NCBI GenBank assembly: GCA_046756445.1
Contig: JBHHWI010000006.1
Coordinates: 1 to 53,418 of the forward strand
From: JACZWL01 sp046756445
GTDB taxonomy: Bacteria; Pseudomonadota; Gammaproteobacteria; Steroidobacterales; Woeseiaceae
DNA: 53,418 nucleotides
Direction of reading: 5' to 3'
Position numbers and translations under genes: made by a program
Part shown: positions 51,862 through 53,418 of the stretch, one piece after another
Layout of the letters: the number at the start of each line of letters is the position of its first letter
Numbering within the stretch: the first letter of the stretch is position 1
Notes under the pieces: model-generated
The model's input: only the letters and a program-made list of their open reading frames with translations
Told to the model about the DNA's origin: nothing
Database searches by the model: none

Positions 51862-52905
51862 ATGGATGAAAATCGCAAGAAAGCGCTGGCCGCAGCACTC
51901 GGCCAGATAGAAAAGCAGTTCGGCAAAGGCTCTGTCATGCGCCTGGGGGATAGCAGCAAGGCCATGGACATCGATTCCGTCTCGACCGGCTCTATCGGCC
52001 TCGATGCCGCGCTCGGTATCGGCGGCCTGCCCCGGGGCCGCGTTGTCGAAGTCTACGGACCAGAGGCGTCCGGCAAGACCACACTGACACTCCAGGTTGT
52101 CGCCGAAGCCCAGAAACTCGGCGGCACGGCAGCCTTCGTCGACGCCGAGCACGCTCTCGATCCGACTTATGCCGAGAAGCTCGGCGTGAACGTCGACGAG
52201 TTGCTCGTCTCCCAGCCCGACACGGGCGAGCAGGCGCTCGAGATTACCGACATGCTGGTTCGATCAGGCGCCGTCGACGTCGTCGTGATCGATTCGGTTG
52301 CGGCACTGACGCCGAAGGCCGAGATCGAAGGCGAGATGGGCGACTCGCATATGGGATTGCAGGCCAGACTGATGTCGCAGGCGCTTCGCAAGCTGACTGC
52401 CAACATCAAACGCTCGAACACCATGGTGGTTTTCATCAACCAGATTCGCATGAAGATCGGTGTCATGTTCGGCAGTCCGGAGACGACCACCGGCGGCAAC
52501 GCGCTCAAGTTCTACTCCTCTGTGCGGCTGGACATCCGCCGCATAGGCGCCATCAAGAAAGGCGACGAAGTCACCGGCAACATGACCCGGGTCAAGGTCG
52601 TCAAGAACAAGGTATCGCCGCCGTTCAAGGCCGCCGAGTTCGAGATCCTCTACGGCGAGGGTATCTCACGCGAGGGAGAGATTATCGAACACGGCGTCGC
52701 GCAGGGCTTCATTGACAAGGCCGGCTCATGGTACAGCTACAAAAAGGACCGCATTGGCCAGGGCAAGGAGAACGTGCGCGAGTTCCTGAAAGCCAATCCC
52801 GCTGTGGCCGCTGACATCGAAACGCAGATTCGTGCCAGGCTACTTCCCGAGACGGCGGAACCGACCGAAGCAGATGACGCGGAGGCTGTCGCCAAGGAAG
52901 CCTGA
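51862..52905 (+). CDS. recA: Recombinase RecA
   Basis: RecA forms filaments on single-stranded DNA, carries out strand exchange and triggers LexA cleavage. The ATG at 51862 gives MDENRKKALAAALGQIEKQF and 347 residues; an in-frame ATG at 51823 would add 13. Walker A is GPEASGKTT (K72, the same number as in E. coli), with VVVIDSVAALTP and the loop 2 region after VFINQIRMKIGVMFG. The C-terminal tail is acidic (TEADDAEAVAKEA). recX follows after 15 bases. Confidence 0.99.
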   Translation: MDENRKKALAAALGQIEKQFGKGSVMRLGDSSKAMDIDSVSTGSIGLDAALGIGGLPRGRVVEVYGPEASGKTTLTLQVVAEAQKLGGTAAFVDAEHALDPTYAEKLGVNVDELLVSQPDTGEQALEITDMLVRSGAVDVVVIDSVAALTPKAEIEGEMGDSHMGLQARLMSQALRKLTANIKRSNTMVVFINQIRMKIGVMFGSPETTTGGNALKFYSSVRLDIRRIGAIKKGDEVTGNMTRVKVVKNKVSPPFKAAEFEILYGEGISREGEIIEHGVAQGFIDKAGSWYSYKKDRIGQGKENVREFLKANPAVAADIETQIRARLLPETAEPTEADDAEAVAKEA

Positions 52906-52920
52906 GCAGAGGGTTCCCGG

Positions 52921-53418
52921 ATGCCGGAAACGGTCGACTCCGTCAATGACCCGAACGAAGACCTGCTCGCGCCGGAGCAGGCCGAGGGTCTGCACGACCC
53001 GATCGAGGCCCGCAAAAAGGCGATGGACTACCTCGCACGTCGCGAGTACGGTCGCCTGGAGCTCCAGGCCAAACTCGAGGGCGCAGGATTCGCCACCGAG
53101 GCGGCGAGGGTCGCCGTCGATCGCCTCGCATGCGAAGGCCTTCAATGCGATCGCCGGTTCGTCGACAATTTCATTCAATCCCGCATCGGCCAGGGCAAGG
53201 GCCCCGTCAAGATCCGGCGCGAGTTGAAAGAGCGAAGAATCGAACCAGGATTGATCGACGAACTGGTTTCCGAATGCGATTCCGACTGGATCGATATGGC
53301 CAGGCGCATCCGCGAGAAAAAATTCGGTGCCGACTCGCCTGCCGATTTCAGGGACAAGGCCCGCCAGATGCGCTTCCTGCAATACCGTGGTTTCGAGCCC
53401 GACCATATTCAGGCGGCG
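52921..53418 (+). CDS. recX: RecA regulatory protein RecX (3' end cut by window)
   Basis: RecX limits RecA filament growth. The frame from ATG 52921 is open for 166 codons to the last base, so the true C-terminus lies outside. After about 28 acidic extra N-terminal residues come ARKKAMDYLARREYGRLEL (about 30-48), a region with CDRRFVDNFIQSRIGQGKGP (about 80-99) and repeated three-helix units, typical of RecX. Its place right behind recA supports the call. Confidence 0.94.
   Translation, partial: MPETVDSVNDPNEDLLAPEQAEGLHDPIEARKKAMDYLARREYGRLELQAKLEGAGFATEAARVAVDRLACEGLQCDRRFVDNFIQSRIGQGKGPVKIRRELKERRIEPGLIDELVSECDSDWIDMARRIREKKFGADSPADFRDKARQMRFLQYRGFEPDHIQAA

Overview
The window is an unbroken stretch of housekeeping chromosome from a moderately GC-rich gammaproteobacterium. 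The evidence is gene order. It has rnpB-mraZ and a full mra/dcw cell-wall cluster running to lpxC, then dciA, an M23 peptidase and secA as in Pseudomonas. The zapD-coaE-pilD-pilC-pilB-pilA-pilR-pilS block is followed by sucCD, as I recall from Xanthomonas-like lineages. bamD/rluD-pgeF-clpB and pncC-thpR-recA-recX are also conserved blocks. MurE carries the meso-diaminopimelate DNPR motif, and LpxC, BamD and FtsQ confirm a Gram-negative envelope. I would place it near the Xanthomonadales/Steroidobacterales/Woeseiales part of the class, but the sequence alone does not settle this. I see no insertion sequence, prophage, CRISPR array, tRNA or rRNA.

Layout. 1-176: 3' end of RNase P RNA. 202-540: AT-richer leader with a good sigma-70 promoter and a triple MraZ box. 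541-18096: mraZ, rsmH, ftsL, ftsI, murE, murF, mraY, murD, ftsW, murG, murC, murB, ddl, ftsQ, ftsA, ftsZ, nearly all overlapping by 1-4 bases and closed by a strong terminator. 18168-19326: lpxC with a structured leader. 19363-19674 (minus): dciA. 19744-20918: a cyclic-di-GMP-I type riboswitch in front of an M23 peptidase. 21064-24185: secA and a MutT-like Nudix gene. 24171-34066 (minus): pilS, pilR, two pilins, pilB, pilC, pilD, coaE, zapD. 34207-37901: sucC, sucD, nadE. 37940-38680 (minus): bamD. 38773-43142: rluD, pgeF, clpB. 43177-47059: FmdB-like, DUF502, aspS, nudB, alpha/beta hydrolase. 47066-49624 (minus): mutS. 49652-53418: family-4 glycosyltransferase, pncC, thpR, recA and recX (cut by the window end).

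How it works together. The first 20 kb makes and polymerises peptidoglycan precursors, builds the divisome and commits lipid A synthesis; MraZ probably represses its own operon. ZapD and the M23 protein add further division and wall functions. The pil block gives the pilin subunits, assembly ATPase, platform protein, prepilin peptidase and the PilS/PilR system, with a near-consensus sigma-54 promoter before the major pilin. The last 15 kb is translation, proteostasis, outer-membrane assembly and DNA repair.

The most interesting signal is the riboswitch at about 19778-19866. It suggests that a wall-hydrolase-family protein, itself lacking one expected active-site histidine, is controlled by cyclic di-GMP, 10 kb from a type IV pilus locus. 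Other points are a terminator-like attenuator candidate in the lpxC leader, the absence of a recognisable LexA box before recA, a glycosyltransferase with a changed EX7E motif between mutS and pncC, and a Nudix gene with no ordinary start codon at the expected place.
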